Of a stretch of 64,000 nucleotides of DNA, positions 9,743 through 19,175 are shown piece after piece. The stretch's first letter is position 1; the number at the start of each line of letters is the position of its first letter. The DNA is taken from the NCBI RefSeq assembly GCF_014200675.1, contig NZ_JACHCI010000005.1, positions 62,001 through 126,000 on the forward strand, in the 5' to 3' direction. The notes beneath the pieces were generated by a model. The model was given only the letters and a program-made list of their open reading frames with translations. It was not told where the DNA came from and searched no databases. The DNA is from Janthinobacterium saanense (GTDB lineage Bacteria; Pseudomonadota; Gammaproteobacteria; Burkholderiales; Burkholderiaceae_D). A program made the translations under genes and the position numbers.

Positions 9743-10428
9743 GGGCACCGGACTGGCAAGCGCTGGAAGATGCGTTGAACCAGCATGGCTGCGCCGTCGT
9801 GCCCGGCTTGCTGAGCGCTGAAACCTGTGCCGCGCTGGCCGCGCAGTACGATGCGGCGCAACTTTTCCGCAGCCGGGTGGTGATGGAGCGCCATGGTTAC
9901 GGGCGCGGCGAATACCAGTATTTTGCCTATCCGCTGCCGCCGGTGGTGGCGCAGTTGCGCCAGACACTGTATTCGCCGCTGGCGGCGATTGCCAACCGCT
10001 GGCAGGAACAGATGGGACTGGAAACGCGCTTTCCGCTCGAGCATGCTGATTTTGTGGCCCGCTGCCATGCCGCCGGGCAAGTGCGGCCCACGCCCTTGCT
10101 GCTGCGCTATCGCGCAGGCGATTACAACTGCCTGCACCAGGATCTGTATGGCGAACAGGTGTTTCCGCTGCAACTGGCCGTACTGCTGTCGCGCCCGCAA
10201 GACGATTTCACGGGTGGCGAGTTCGTGCTGACGGAGCAGCGCCCGCGCATGCAGTCGCGCGCCGAAGTGGTGCCGCTGGCGCAGGGCGACGCGGTGATCT
10301 TTCCCGTGTTTCACCGCCCCGTGAACGGCACGCGCGGCAGCTACCGCGTGCAGATGCGGCATGGTGTATCGCGCCTGCGCTCGGGTTTGCGCCATACGCT
10401 GGGGATCATTTTTCACGATGCAAACTGA
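9739..10428 (+). CDS. 2OG-Fe(II) oxygenase family protein (COG3826-like)
   Basis: This 229-residue protein shows the jelly-roll oxygenase signature: an HxD pair in YNCLHQDLYGE near residue 134 and a distal histidine with a basic residue in the C-terminal FHRPVNGTRGSYRVQMRHG region. Such enzymes oxidise a substrate using iron, O2 and 2-oxoglutarate. Its ATG overlaps the ada stop codon (ATGA), which suggests translation coupled to Ada and therefore a possible part in alkylation-damage response, as AlkB does elsewhere. It is not AlkB by sequence as far as I can see, and its substrate is unknown. Confidence 0.8.
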   Translation: MRAPDWQALEDALNQHGCAVVPGLLSAETCAALAAQYDAAQLFRSRVVMERHGYGRGEYQYFAYPLPPVVAQLRQTLYSPLAAIANRWQEQMGLETRFPLEHADFVARCHAAGQVRPTPLLLRYRAGDYNCLHQDLYGEQVFPLQLAVLLSRPQDDFTGGEFVLTEQRPRMQSRAEVVPLAQGDAVIFPVFHRPVNGTRGSYRVQMRHGVSRLRSGLRHTLGIIFHDAN

Positions 10429-10514
10429 GCTTCGAGCTGAGCCCTATGCGTAGTGCTTGAGTTTCCCGTATTACATGGCATGATGGCTGCTCCTGACCAC
10501 TTCCCCTTCTTGCC

Positions 10515-12173
10515 ATGTCCGCGTTGCTTCGCCTGCTGTGTCTATTGACGATCTTCCTCTTGCCTGGCGCCCATGCGTCCGACGATGCCGTGTCGCTATT
10601 GCCTGATGCCACGGCAGCCGTGGCGCCATCCAGCACCGAAGCAGCAAAGACAGCGGCATTCACTTTTACCAACCGCAAGATATTCGTCTTCCGCGCCGCC
10701 CTGGCCGGTTATCCACCCGATGAGCGTGCCTCGGGCGCCCGGCACCGGCTGCAAGGCGTGCTGGCAAAGAATGGCCCGCTGCAAACGGGCACGCGCACCA
10801 TCCCGGAAGGCACGCAAGTGCTGCTCGATGGCGTGCAATTGTTTGTCGTCATCCCCGGCGACGTCAACCAGCTGGCCGGCGACACCACCGACAGCGTGGC
10901 CAAGGAGGCGGCCGGGGAATTGCGCAAATCCCTGCTCGACTATACCGAGCAGAGCAGCTGGCGCTACCTGGCCATCGCCGCTGCCGTGTGCGCCGTCGCC
11001 ACCCTGGTGTTCTGGCTGGTCTGGGCCGGCCTGACGCGGCTGCACCGCTGGGCCAAGCGCCGCAGCGGCGTGCTGCTGGCCTCGCGTTTGCGCGATGTGC
11101 GCCTGAAAAATGTACGCGTGCTCGATGCCGAACACTACATCGCCTTTGCCTATCAGTTGCTGAGCGCGGGTCTGTGGGCGCTGCGTTTGATGGCTACGTA
11201 TGTGTGGGTGGCTTTCGTGCTGGGCCGCCTGCCTTACACGCGCGCCTGGGGCGAAAGCCTGAGCGGCTATCTGCTGGACGTGGCGACCGATGTGCTGCAC
11301 GCCGTCATTGGCGCCTTGCCGGGGCTGCTGCTGGTGTGCGTGATCTTCGCCATCGCGCGCCTGGTGGCAGCGACCGCATCGTCGCTGTTCAAGCGCGTGG
11401 AGAGTGGCGAATTGCAGATCGGCTGGCTGGACAAGGACACGGCCATGCCCACGCGCCGCATCGCCAGCGTCGTCATCTGGCTGTTTGCGCTGGCCATGGC
11501 CTATCCGTATCTGCCCGGATCGCACACGGCCGCCTTCCAGGGCTTGTCGGTGCTGGTCGGCCTGATGGTGTCGATCGGCGCATCGAGCATCGTCGGCCAG
11601 GGCGCCAGCGGCCTGATCCTGATGTACACGCGCGCCTTGCGCAAGGGAGAATATGTGCGCGTGGGCGAGAGCGAAGGCACGGTGGTCGACGTCGGCATGT
11701 TCGAGACGCGCTTGCGCACCGGCCTGGGCGAAGAAGTGGCCTTGCCGAACGCCTGGGTGATGTCGCAGACGACCAAGAATTATTCGCGCGCCTTGCCCGG
11801 CGGCGGCTTCGTGCTGGACGCCAGCGTCACCATCGGCTACGCCACGCCCTGGCGCCAGGTGCACGCCATGCTGGAACTGGCGGCCGCCCGCACCACGGAA
11901 TTGTCCGCCACGCCCAAACCCTATGTGATGCAGCTGGCCCTGCACGACTACTACGTGCAATACCGCCTGGTCGCCTACGCCAGCGCCGAAGTCCCCCGCC
12001 AGCGCGCCGAAGTGCTGAACCGCCTGCACCAGAACATCATCGACGTCTTTAATGAGTTCGAAGTGCAGATCACCTCGCCGCACTACATCGCCGACCCGGA
12101 AGAGTCGCAAGTGCTGCCGCGCGAGGAATGGTTCAGGGCGCCGGCGAAAGGGCCTGAGGAAGATGGGAAGTAG
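10515..12173 (+). CDS. MscS-family mechanosensitive ion channel
   Basis: The 552-residue protein has a signal peptide (LLCLLTIFLLPGAHA), a ~130-residue periplasmic region, then about five membrane helices. The pore helix and channel signature are seen in LVGLMVSIGASSIVGQGASG (near residues 345-365) followed by KGEYVRVGESEGTVVDVG, the start of the MscS beta domain. Such channels open under membrane tension to release solutes after osmotic downshock. A cytoplasmic C-terminus rich in charged residues ends AKGPEEDGK. It is convergent with the island genes that begin at 12189. Confidence 0.88.
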   Translation: MSALLRLLCLLTIFLLPGAHASDDAVSLLPDATAAVAPSSTEAAKTAAFTFTNRKIFVFRAALAGYPPDERASGARHRLQGVLAKNGPLQTGTRTIPEGTQVLLDGVQLFVVIPGDVNQLAGDTTDSVAKEAAGELRKSLLDYTEQSSWRYLAIAAAVCAVATLVFWLVWAGLTRLHRWAKRRSGVLLASRLRDVRLKNVRVLDAEHYIAFAYQLLSAGLWALRLMATYVWVAFVLGRLPYTRAWGESLSGYLLDVATDVLHAVIGALPGLLLVCVIFAIARLVAATASSLFKRVESGELQIGWLDKDTAMPTRRIASVVIWLFALAMAYPYLPGSHTAAFQGLSVLVGLMVSIGASSIVGQGASGLILMYTRALRKGEYVRVGESEGTVVDVGMFETRLRTGLGEEVALPNAWVMSQTTKNYSRALPGGGFVLDASVTIGYATPWRQVHAMLELAAARTTELSATPKPYVMQLALHDYYVQYRLVAYASAEVPRQRAEVLNRLHQNIIDVFNEFEVQITSPHYIADPEESQVLPREEWFRAPAKGPEEDGK

Positions 12174-12188
12174 GCGTCGTGTTTATGC

Positions 12189-12614
12189 TTACTGGATCGT
12201 GGTGCAGGAAATCGAAATAGTGATGTCCTTGTTTCGATTTCGCGCTACCCGGATGAGGCAGTGATCGGCGGCGGCTGGAAGCCGGTAGGCCTGTTCCAGT
12301 TCGCCACCTTGTCCGTACGCGCAAATCAGCCACTTTTCAGTTCCCGCCAAGCCCGGATATGCCGTCTGCGTGACCTGCTTGCTGATCTGCCGGGTATCGC
12401 CACGCAGTTCGGCCCTGGGTTCTACATCGGGCCGCCCGTTGACGATACCAGCGCCGGACAAGAGCAAACGCGTTGTCACTACGCCAGTCCATCCAGGCGC
12501 GGGTCGGACCTGTATGGAATTGGCGCTCAACTCGCCCGGGCACTGTGGCACTTGCGCCATGCAGGTGCTTGCTGCCACGCCAAGCAAGAAGAAAACGGCC
12601 GTGTTCATGGTCAT
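12189..12614 (-). CDS. Small secreted protein, STY0301-like; possible immunity partner
   Basis: The 141-residue protein starts MTMNTAVFFLLGVAASTCMA, a clear signal peptide, so it should be periplasmic. The mature part contains CPGELS near its start and KWLICAYGQGGELEQAYRLP near the C-terminus, resembling small STY0301-type proteins as I recall them. Four cysteines in the mature chain could form disulfides. The start at 12614 is four bases after the stop of the upstream gene, so the two are translationally linked. The pairing of a small periplasmic protein with an amidase-like protein suggests immunity, which is inference. A second ATG at 12608 is also possible. Confidence 0.6.
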   Translation of the reverse strand: MTMNTAVFFLLGVAASTCMAQVPQCPGELSANSIQVRPAPGWTGVVTTRLLLSGAGIVNGRPDVEPRAELRGDTRQISKQVTQTAYPGLAGTEKWLICAYGQGGELEQAYRLPAAADHCLIRVARNRNKDITISISCTTIQ

Positions 12615-12618
12615 GGTG

Positions 12619-13029
12619 TTAGCGGATGACATAAAAGGCTGCGGCATTATCGGAGTCCAATATACGTTTTGCCTTGGCTGCCTCGGGACTATAGTAGTCA
12701 ATACGGCGAGATCTTACCCTGCGTCCCTTCCATTGATCCATCACTACGATATATTTGGCCTGATGAGAGATGGGGTCTTTAGGGCCAGCATACATGAATA
12801 GCGCTGCATGGTTGCCATGAGTGGGCTGGAAAGATGCGGCAGGACTTGAAAAGGTAGCGATGGCGGTTCCTGGTGCGATGTAGCTGGTATCGATAACGTG
12901 CTTTCCTGGCCGCCAATACACAGTGCGAGGTGCTTTTGCATACGCTTGTACCAGTGCGACACATTCACCAGTGCCAACCGGATCATGACCTTGTAGCTGA
13001 TTCATATCACCATGATATCGATATTCCAT
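12619..13029 (-). CDS. BPSL0067-family NlpC/P60-like protein; candidate peptidoglycan amidase effector
   Basis: This 136-residue protein has the compact layout of a papain-like NlpC/P60/CHAP fold: a candidate catalytic Cys23 in GTGECVALVQ and a candidate His74 in HGNHAALFMY, followed by a strand-rich section VVMDQWKGR. The motif set matches BPSL0067-family proteins, which I recall as related to type VI amidase effectors. There is no signal peptide, as expected for an effector injected into a neighbour. AGGGAAG lies five bases before the ATG. The next gene encodes a secreted small protein four bases downstream. Base composition is lower in G+C than the flanks. The amidase activity is inferred. 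Confidence 0.68.
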   Translation of the reverse strand: MEYRYHGDMNQLQGHDPVGTGECVALVQAYAKAPRTVYWRPGKHVIDTSYIAPGTAIATFSSPAASFQPTHGNHAALFMYAGPKDPISHQAKYIVVMDQWKGRRVRSRRIDYYSPEAAKAKRILDSDNAAAFYVIR

Positions 13030-13374
13030 ATTGCTTCCCTATCGATGGAGCGCTGATGGATATTTTTTGTTAGCAATGGATATCGCGCCTTGACCGTTCG
13101 CAAACAGCTTGTTGATCAACCCGGACGTGAACGCCCGACACTATTCAGACGAGGGAGAGGTCGGGCAGGCCTCGCTTAGGGCGCAGTTGGACAAACTTCA
13201 TCTATCCACGCCCGTGTAATGCTTCGGATGGGAATGACTTGCTGGCCGTCGTCAGGTTTCAGCGCGATGCAAAATTTTCCCTTGTAACCGTAGGTCGAGT
13301 CAGATGGATCATCTGGTCTGCCGTTCAGGAAGATGCTAGCCAGATGGTGATGACAGGTCATGGCATGCTTCGAA
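13030..13374. other. 345-base gap in the effector island
   Basis: Between the two effector-like genes there is no intact gene. It holds the immunity-like remnant at 13176-13337 and A+T-rich spacer before the BPSL0067-type gene. No clear terminator or promoter was seen. Confidence 0.5.
13176..13337 (-). pseudogene. Truncated duplicate of the immunity-like C-terminus
   Basis: Read on the minus strand, these bases encode SIFLNGRPDDPSDSTYGY, KGKFC, then ...RAWIDEVCPTAP and a stop. This matches the end of the neighbouring 13375-14895 protein (EVFLNGRPKDPYDSTYGY, GKFC, QAWRDDACP) closely, but the homology begins abruptly at 13337 and no signal peptide or start belongs to it. It looks like the leftover 3' end of a second immunity gene, after deletion or recombination. 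Frame and stop are intact, so it may have been lost recently. Confidence 0.7.
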
Positions 13375-14895
13375 CTATTGTGACGCTGGGTTGACTGGAC
13401 AGGCATCATCTCTCCAGGCTTGCGTATCGATTTTGATGGCGATGATGAGTGAATTGCCAGAAGCGTCTGGAGCGAGACAGAATTTGCCCACATATCCGTA
13501 GGTAGAGTCGTAAGGATCTTTGGGCCTACCGTTCAGAAATACCTCATACATTCTGCCGGTTCTCAGTGCTGGCGCTGGCGTGGCTTGCGCGTATGGTGGA
13601 ATATGGCCGTATGGAATGCAATCTTCCGATGAGATGGGAACTTTCCTGCCGCCAGTCATAAGAAATCCCCACACCTCGGTGGTCGGTTTCTCAGTAATGT
13701 CTGACACGCTCAAAGCCCCGAGGAAAACTTGACCATTACGGGCTTCCTCTTTTGCGGAAATGCTAAAGCAAGGTAGGCCATTGATGGACGTAACTTCGGC
13801 ATTGGCCATGCGTGATCGTGCCAAAGTTTCAGGGTATATCGACCATATCATTACGCTCAATATTGTAGCCAGGTAGATTTTTTTATTTTTTTTATTTTTA
13901 ATAAAATCACAAAGTACCTCTTTATATAGTGGTAAGGAGTTGGCATACTTTTCTTGAAGCATAGCTCTCGGATAGTTTAAATACATTAATACAAAATAGT
14001 CCGCCAATAAATCGCCCTGGGCTTCCATGTTGTAGTCCGCTAGCCTTTGTTCTTTAGATAGAACATAGTCGTAGCTTAGACCTAGTCGTATTGCTCCTCT
14101 TACCCTCACTGGGTAATTCAACTGAAACTGCCAGACATGAACCATTTCATGCATGAACCAGTGTTTTAGTCTTGGATCTTCTTTAGAAAAATCATCCACA
14201 AATCTCGACTCATGAAAGTACATTTCGCCATTTGGCGTCATGGCAGTATTCTCTGGCTGAAATAGCCATAGATAGGGTCTTTTGTGGATTTTCACTTTGC
14301 TATAGTCAATGGCATCTTCAAAGATCATCCATGCCATGTCGATCTCACCTTGAGTCAATTGGCGGGCATTACTATCGACTTTGATCCGTTTTACTGACGT
14401 GCCAACCTCGGTATCCCTGGTTGTTACGTCTTGTAGCTCCACTATTACTGCCGTTGGTGCGGCCGGACGATGTGCGGTGGAGCAGCAAGGAAAACTGTCT
14501 TCTGGTGGAAAGAATTCTACTGTCGTGATTTGTTCTTCCTGCTTGCTGCCAATCCTCTCCGTACGTCCCTTTGCATTCGTCGTCCCCGTCCACATCTCGC
14601 CATTGCTCAAGGTGAGCCGGTAGTCGGCATGCGCCAGCGGCACGTCGTGTTGTGAGACGAATTCCAGTTGTTCGTCGTAGCCGCAGCACCAGCATTCGTC
14701 TGCCTGCCCGGCGCGCCTGTGCATTTCGCAGCCGCTTTTTGCGTCGCGCTGGGTGGCGCCCAGCACGGGATTGCCGTTGGCGCCGAAGGTGACGGTCATG
14801 TCGTCAAAGCGTGCGCCGAATTTTTCCTTGTAGTGGGTCACGAGCTTGAAAAAGACGTCGCAGCCGGTGGTACTGATGACATGGTGTCTGGCCAT
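13375..14895 (-). CDS. Zinc-metallopeptidase effector-like protein with immunity-like tail in the same frame
   Basis: The 506-residue frame has three parts. Residues 1-150 are G+C-rich in coding and include a repeat-like stretch YRLTLSNGEMWTGTTNAKGR of the kind seen next to type VI spikes. Residues ~160-325 carry HEMVHVWQFQ near residue 248, the HExxH zinc-binding helix of 'Vgr-related' metallopeptidases, then EAQGDLLADYF with a likely third ligand. From ~335 a signal-peptide-like stretch (KKIYLATILSVMIWSIYPET) opens a cysteine-containing domain (LPCFSIS, SEDCIPYG, FLNGRPKDP) resembling periplasmic type VI immunity proteins. A homopolymer run lies exactly at this junction; one extra A there would split the frame into two ordinary genes. 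GGAGAG precedes the ATG. Roles are inferred. Confidence 0.65.
   Translation of the reverse strand: MARHHVISTTGCDVFFKLVTHYKEKFGARFDDMTVTFGANGNPVLGATQRDAKSGCEMHRRAGQADECWCCGYDEQLEFVSQHDVPLAHADYRLTLSNGEMWTGTTNAKGRTERIGSKQEEQITTVEFFPPEDSFPCCSTAHRPAAPTAVIVELQDVTTRDTEVGTSVKRIKVDSNARQLTQGEIDMAWMIFEDAIDYSKVKIHKRPYLWLFQPENTAMTPNGEMYFHESRFVDDFSKEDPRLKHWFMHEMVHVWQFQLNYPVRVRGAIRLGLSYDYVLSKEQRLADYNMEAQGDLLADYFVLMYLNYPRAMLQEKYANSLPLYKEVLCDFIKNKKNKKIYLATILSVMIWSIYPETLARSRMANAEVTSINGLPCFSISAKEEARNGQVFLGALSVSDITEKPTTEVWGFLMTGGRKVPISSEDCIPYGHIPPYAQATPAPALRTGRMYEVFLNGRPKDPYDSTYGYVGKFCLAPDASGNSLIIAIKIDTQAWRDDACPVNPASQ
13878..13920 (-). repeat. A-run junction and candidate start of a separate immunity gene
   Basis: On the minus strand the junction contains runs of five, eight and seven A separated by single T. 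Just before them, GAGG is followed six bases later by a GTG at 13910. In the sequence as given, that GTG frame stops soon after the runs. With one additional A in the eight-A run, the effector frame would end in TAA, and the GTG frame would read MILLKIKKNKKIYLATILS, a classic signal peptide, and continue to 13375. The run is also a slippery site for ribosome or polymerase frameshifting. Confidence 0.55.
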
Positions 14896-15021
14896 GATGC
14901 TCTCCAGCGTAAAACGCCAGCGTAGGCCGGTGCAGCCATGGCCTTATTGATTGAACACAAGATCGGTGTGTCTAAGTTAAGATGCTTGTCCTTTATTGAC
15001 ACAATCAAAAAGGCAATACCG

Positions 15022-15645
15022 ATGGTCAACGCAGTACCGCAATCCCGCGCCGCCCGCAGCCTGGCTGCCGCCCTGATCGACGATCCGTTTTACCGCACCG
15101 TCACGCTGGCTTGCGGTGATGATGAGGCGGCGCGGCTGGAGATGCTGGCGGTGTATTTTGAACTGGCGCTGACCGAAGGTCGGCAGGCGGGGCGGGTCGA
15201 TCTGGCCGATATTGACGGCAATGGCGCGGCTATCTGGAACACCGATACGCCGGCTGCCGCGCGCCAGGCCGCTTATGCACAGCGCGAGGCAGCGTTGCGC
15301 ACCTTGCTGGGGCGACAGGGTTTTGCCCATTTCACGGCCATCGTGGAGAACATGGAACAGGCGCTGTCTGAACACGACTTGAAGGATGCGTGGTATCTGT
15401 CGATCGCCGGCGTGGCGCCGGCTGCGCAGGGCAGGGGGCTGGGCGCGTCCGTGCTGGCGCCGGGCTTGGCGGCCGTCGACCAGGCCGGCGCCGTCTGTTT
15501 CCTTGAAACTTACAATGAACGCAGCCTGCCGTTTTATGGCCGACTTGGTTTCACCGTGGCGGGCGTCTACAAGGAAGCGGTGACGGGCTGCGATTACTGG
15601 CTGATGGTGCGTCCATCTGTACGTCCATCAAAGCTGCCTGATTGA
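15022..15645 (+). CDS. GNAT-family N-acetyltransferase
   Basis: The 207-residue protein has the acetyl-CoA-binding signature in VAPAAQGRGLGASVLAP near residues 137-153, followed by ETYNERSLPFYGRLGFTV, the typical C-terminal GNAT half. The transferred-to substrate is unknown. The start MVNAVPQSRAARS was chosen over a longer frame because the extension is not GNAT-like and A+T-rich; only a weak AAGG precedes it. It stands alone between the effector island, which is transcribed divergently, and the amidohydrolase gene. Confidence 0.8.
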   Translation: MVNAVPQSRAARSLAAALIDDPFYRTVTLACGDDEAARLEMLAVYFELALTEGRQAGRVDLADIDGNGAAIWNTDTPAAARQAAYAQREAALRTLLGRQGFAHFTAIVENMEQALSEHDLKDAWYLSIAGVAPAAQGRGLGASVLAPGLAAVDQAGAVCFLETYNERSLPFYGRLGFTVAGVYKEAVTGCDYWLMVRPSVRPSKLPD

Positions 15646-15698
15646 CCATTTTGCCCATTTCTATACACTGGTCTTTTTAATAAAAACCTGGAGATGGA

Positions 15699-17372
15699 AT
15701 GACTACCCTGCCATTGCGCCGCACCCTGCTCATGCTCGCCTGCCTGGGCGCCTTCGGCCATGCCCACGCCGATACGCTGATCGCCAACGCCAATGGCTAT
15801 ACGCTCAATCATGCGGGCAAGGTAGTCCGTTTCACGGCGCTGGCGTTTGATGATGCGGGCAAGATCATCGCCGTCGGCTCCAAGGCGGAAGTACAGCGCA
15901 AGGCGGCCAAGGGCGCCACGCTGATCGATGTGCAGGGCAAGACGGTGTTGCCGGGCCTGATCGATGCGCACGGCCATGTGTTTGGCCTGGGGACCATCGC
16001 CAGCGGGGTGCTGCTGTATGGTTCGCCCACCTTGGCTGGCGCGCTGCAGACGGTAGCCGATTTCGCCAAAGCGCACCCGGAACGCAGCTGGATCACGGGG
16101 AATGGCTGGAACCAGGAAATCTGGAAACTGGGCCGTTTCCCCACGGCCGCCGAACTCGATGCGGCGGAAAGCTTGCGGCCTGTCTGGCTGCGCCGGGTCG
16201 ATGGCCATGCGGGCTGGGCCAACAGCCGCGCGCTGGCGCTGGCCGGCATCACGCGCGACACGCCTGACCCTGTAGGCGGCAAGATAGTCCGCGATGCCGA
16301 TGGCAATGCCGCCGGCGTGCTGGTCGATAATGCGGTGGAGCTGATGGACGCCGTGCTGCCCAAGCCGGGCGACGCGGAAAACCGCGCTGCGCTCGACGGC
16401 GCCTTGGCGCAGCTGTCGCAGGTGGGTCTGACCAGCGTGCACGACGCGGGCATCGGCCAACTACAGGACCGGCTGTTCCGCGACTACGCCGACCATGGCA
16501 AGCTGACGGTGCGCGTGTACGGCATGATCATGGATACCACCGACGATTTCGATGCGCTGTCCAGGAGCGGTCCCTTGAACAGCTATGCGCACGACCTGTA
16601 CGCGCTGCGGGCCGTCAAGCTATTGTCCGATGGCGCGCTGGGCAGCCGTGGCGCGGCCTTGCTGGCGCCGTACAGCGATGATCCCGCTACCCGCGGCCTG
16701 CTGTTTTACAAGGACGATGTGATGCGGGCCAAGATGGACAAGGCCATGCGCGCCGGCTACCAGGTCAATGTGCATGCGATTGGCGACGCGGGCAATCATC
16801 AAATCCTCGATGGCTACCAGGCCCTGATCGGCAAATATCACAACGTGGGCCTGCGCCACCGTATCGAGCACGCGCAGGTGGTGCAATTGAGCGATATTCC
16901 CCGTTTCAAGACCCTGGGCATCGTGCCGTCGATGCAGCCCACGCATGCTACCTCGGACCAGAACATGGCCGAGCAACGCGTGGGCCATGAGCGCATCAAG
17001 GGCGCATATGCCTGGCGCACCTTTTTAAAACAGGGTTCGCGTATCGCCTGCGGTTCGGATTTCCCCATCGAGTCGCCCAACCCGTTCGAAGGCATACACG
17101 CCGCCGTCACGCGCCAGGATAGCGCCGGCCTGCCAGCGGGCGGCTGGTATCCGCAGCAAGCCATGACGGTGACCGAGGCGCTGCGCTGCTTTACGCTGGA
17201 TGCGGCCTGGGCGGCGCACCAGGAAAACATCATCGGCTCGCTGGAAAAGGGCAAGTGGGCGGACTTCATCGTGGTCGACCAGGATTTGTTCAAGGTAGCC
17301 CCGGCCGCCATCGGCAAGACGCAGGTGCTGCAGACCTGGCTGGCGGGCAAGCGGGTGTTTGAAAAAAGATAA
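15699..17372 (+). CDS. YtcJ-like periplasmic amidohydrolase (amidohydrolase family 3)
   Basis: The 557-residue protein begins with a signal peptide ([15 protein letters not shown]) and then the metal-dependent hydrolase layout: [16 protein letters not shown] with the HxH pair near residue 90, [18 protein letters not shown] with a metal histidine near 355, RIEHAQVV near 390, and [13 protein letters not shown] near 452 with the catalytic aspartate. The C-terminal [12 protein letters not shown] is the usual rejoining strand of the small beta domain. The substrate is not known. It lies directly before the hut promoter, on the same strand, so it could be linked to histidine-related catabolism, but the hut promoter starts after its stop. 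Confidence 0.85.
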   Translation: MTTLPLRRTLLMLACLGAFGHAHADTLIANANGYTLNHAGKVVRFTALAFDDAGKIIAVGSKAEVQRKAAKGATLIDVQGKTVLPGLIDAHGHVFGLGTIASGVLLYGSPTLAGALQTVADFAKAHPERSWITGNGWNQEIWKLGRFPTAAELDAAESLRPVWLRRVDGHAGWANSRALALAGITRDTPDPVGGKIVRDADGNAAGVLVDNAVELMDAVLPKPGDAENRAALDGALAQLSQVGLTSVHDAGIGQLQDRLFRDYADHGKLTVRVYGMIMDTTDDFDALSRSGPLNSYAHDLYALRAVKLLSDGALGSRGAALLAPYSDDPATRGLLFYKDDVMRAKMDKAMRAGYQVNVHAIGDAGNHQILDGYQALIGKYHNVGLRHRIEHAQVVQLSDIPRFKTLGIVPSMQPTHATSDQNMAEQRVGHERIKGAYAWRTFLKQGSRIACGSDFPIESPNPFEGIHAAVTRQDSAGLPAGGWYPQQAMTVTEALRCFTLDAAWAAHQENIIGSLEKGKWADFIVVDQDLFKVAPAAIGKTQVLQTWLAGKRVFEKR

Positions 17373-17388
17373 AGCCAAAGAAAATCTG

Positions 17389-17417
17389 TTGACTTGGTTG
17401 TATAGACAACCTATGCT
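17389..17417 (+). promoter_or_regulatory. hutU promoter with HutC-type operator in the spacer
   Basis: A -35 box TTGACT (17389-17394) and a -10 box TATGCT (17412-17417) are 17 bases apart. The spacer holds GGTTGT-ATAG-ACAACC (17396-17411), with perfect six-base arms. Its core TTGTATAGACAA is close to the TGTATATACA-type site described for HutC in other proteobacteria. A repressor bound there would block RNA polymerase directly. It lies 53 bases before the hutU ATG. Confidence 0.75.
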
Positions 17418-17469
17418 GGGAGTACCAGAGCGGGTCGCGCATGCCCGCTCGCACCCTAGAGGAGACAGC

Positions 17470-19173
<1,704 letters not shown>

Positions 19174-19175
19174 AA

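Noticed and set aside
10596..12110. 504-codon frame antisense to the MscS gene
   Set aside because: Gln/His/Arg-rich translation typical of antisense frames.
13176..13493. 105-codon frame as a complete gene
   Set aside because: Its first ~52 codons are another frame of the neighbouring gene; only the tail matches an immunity protein, so a remnant was annotated.
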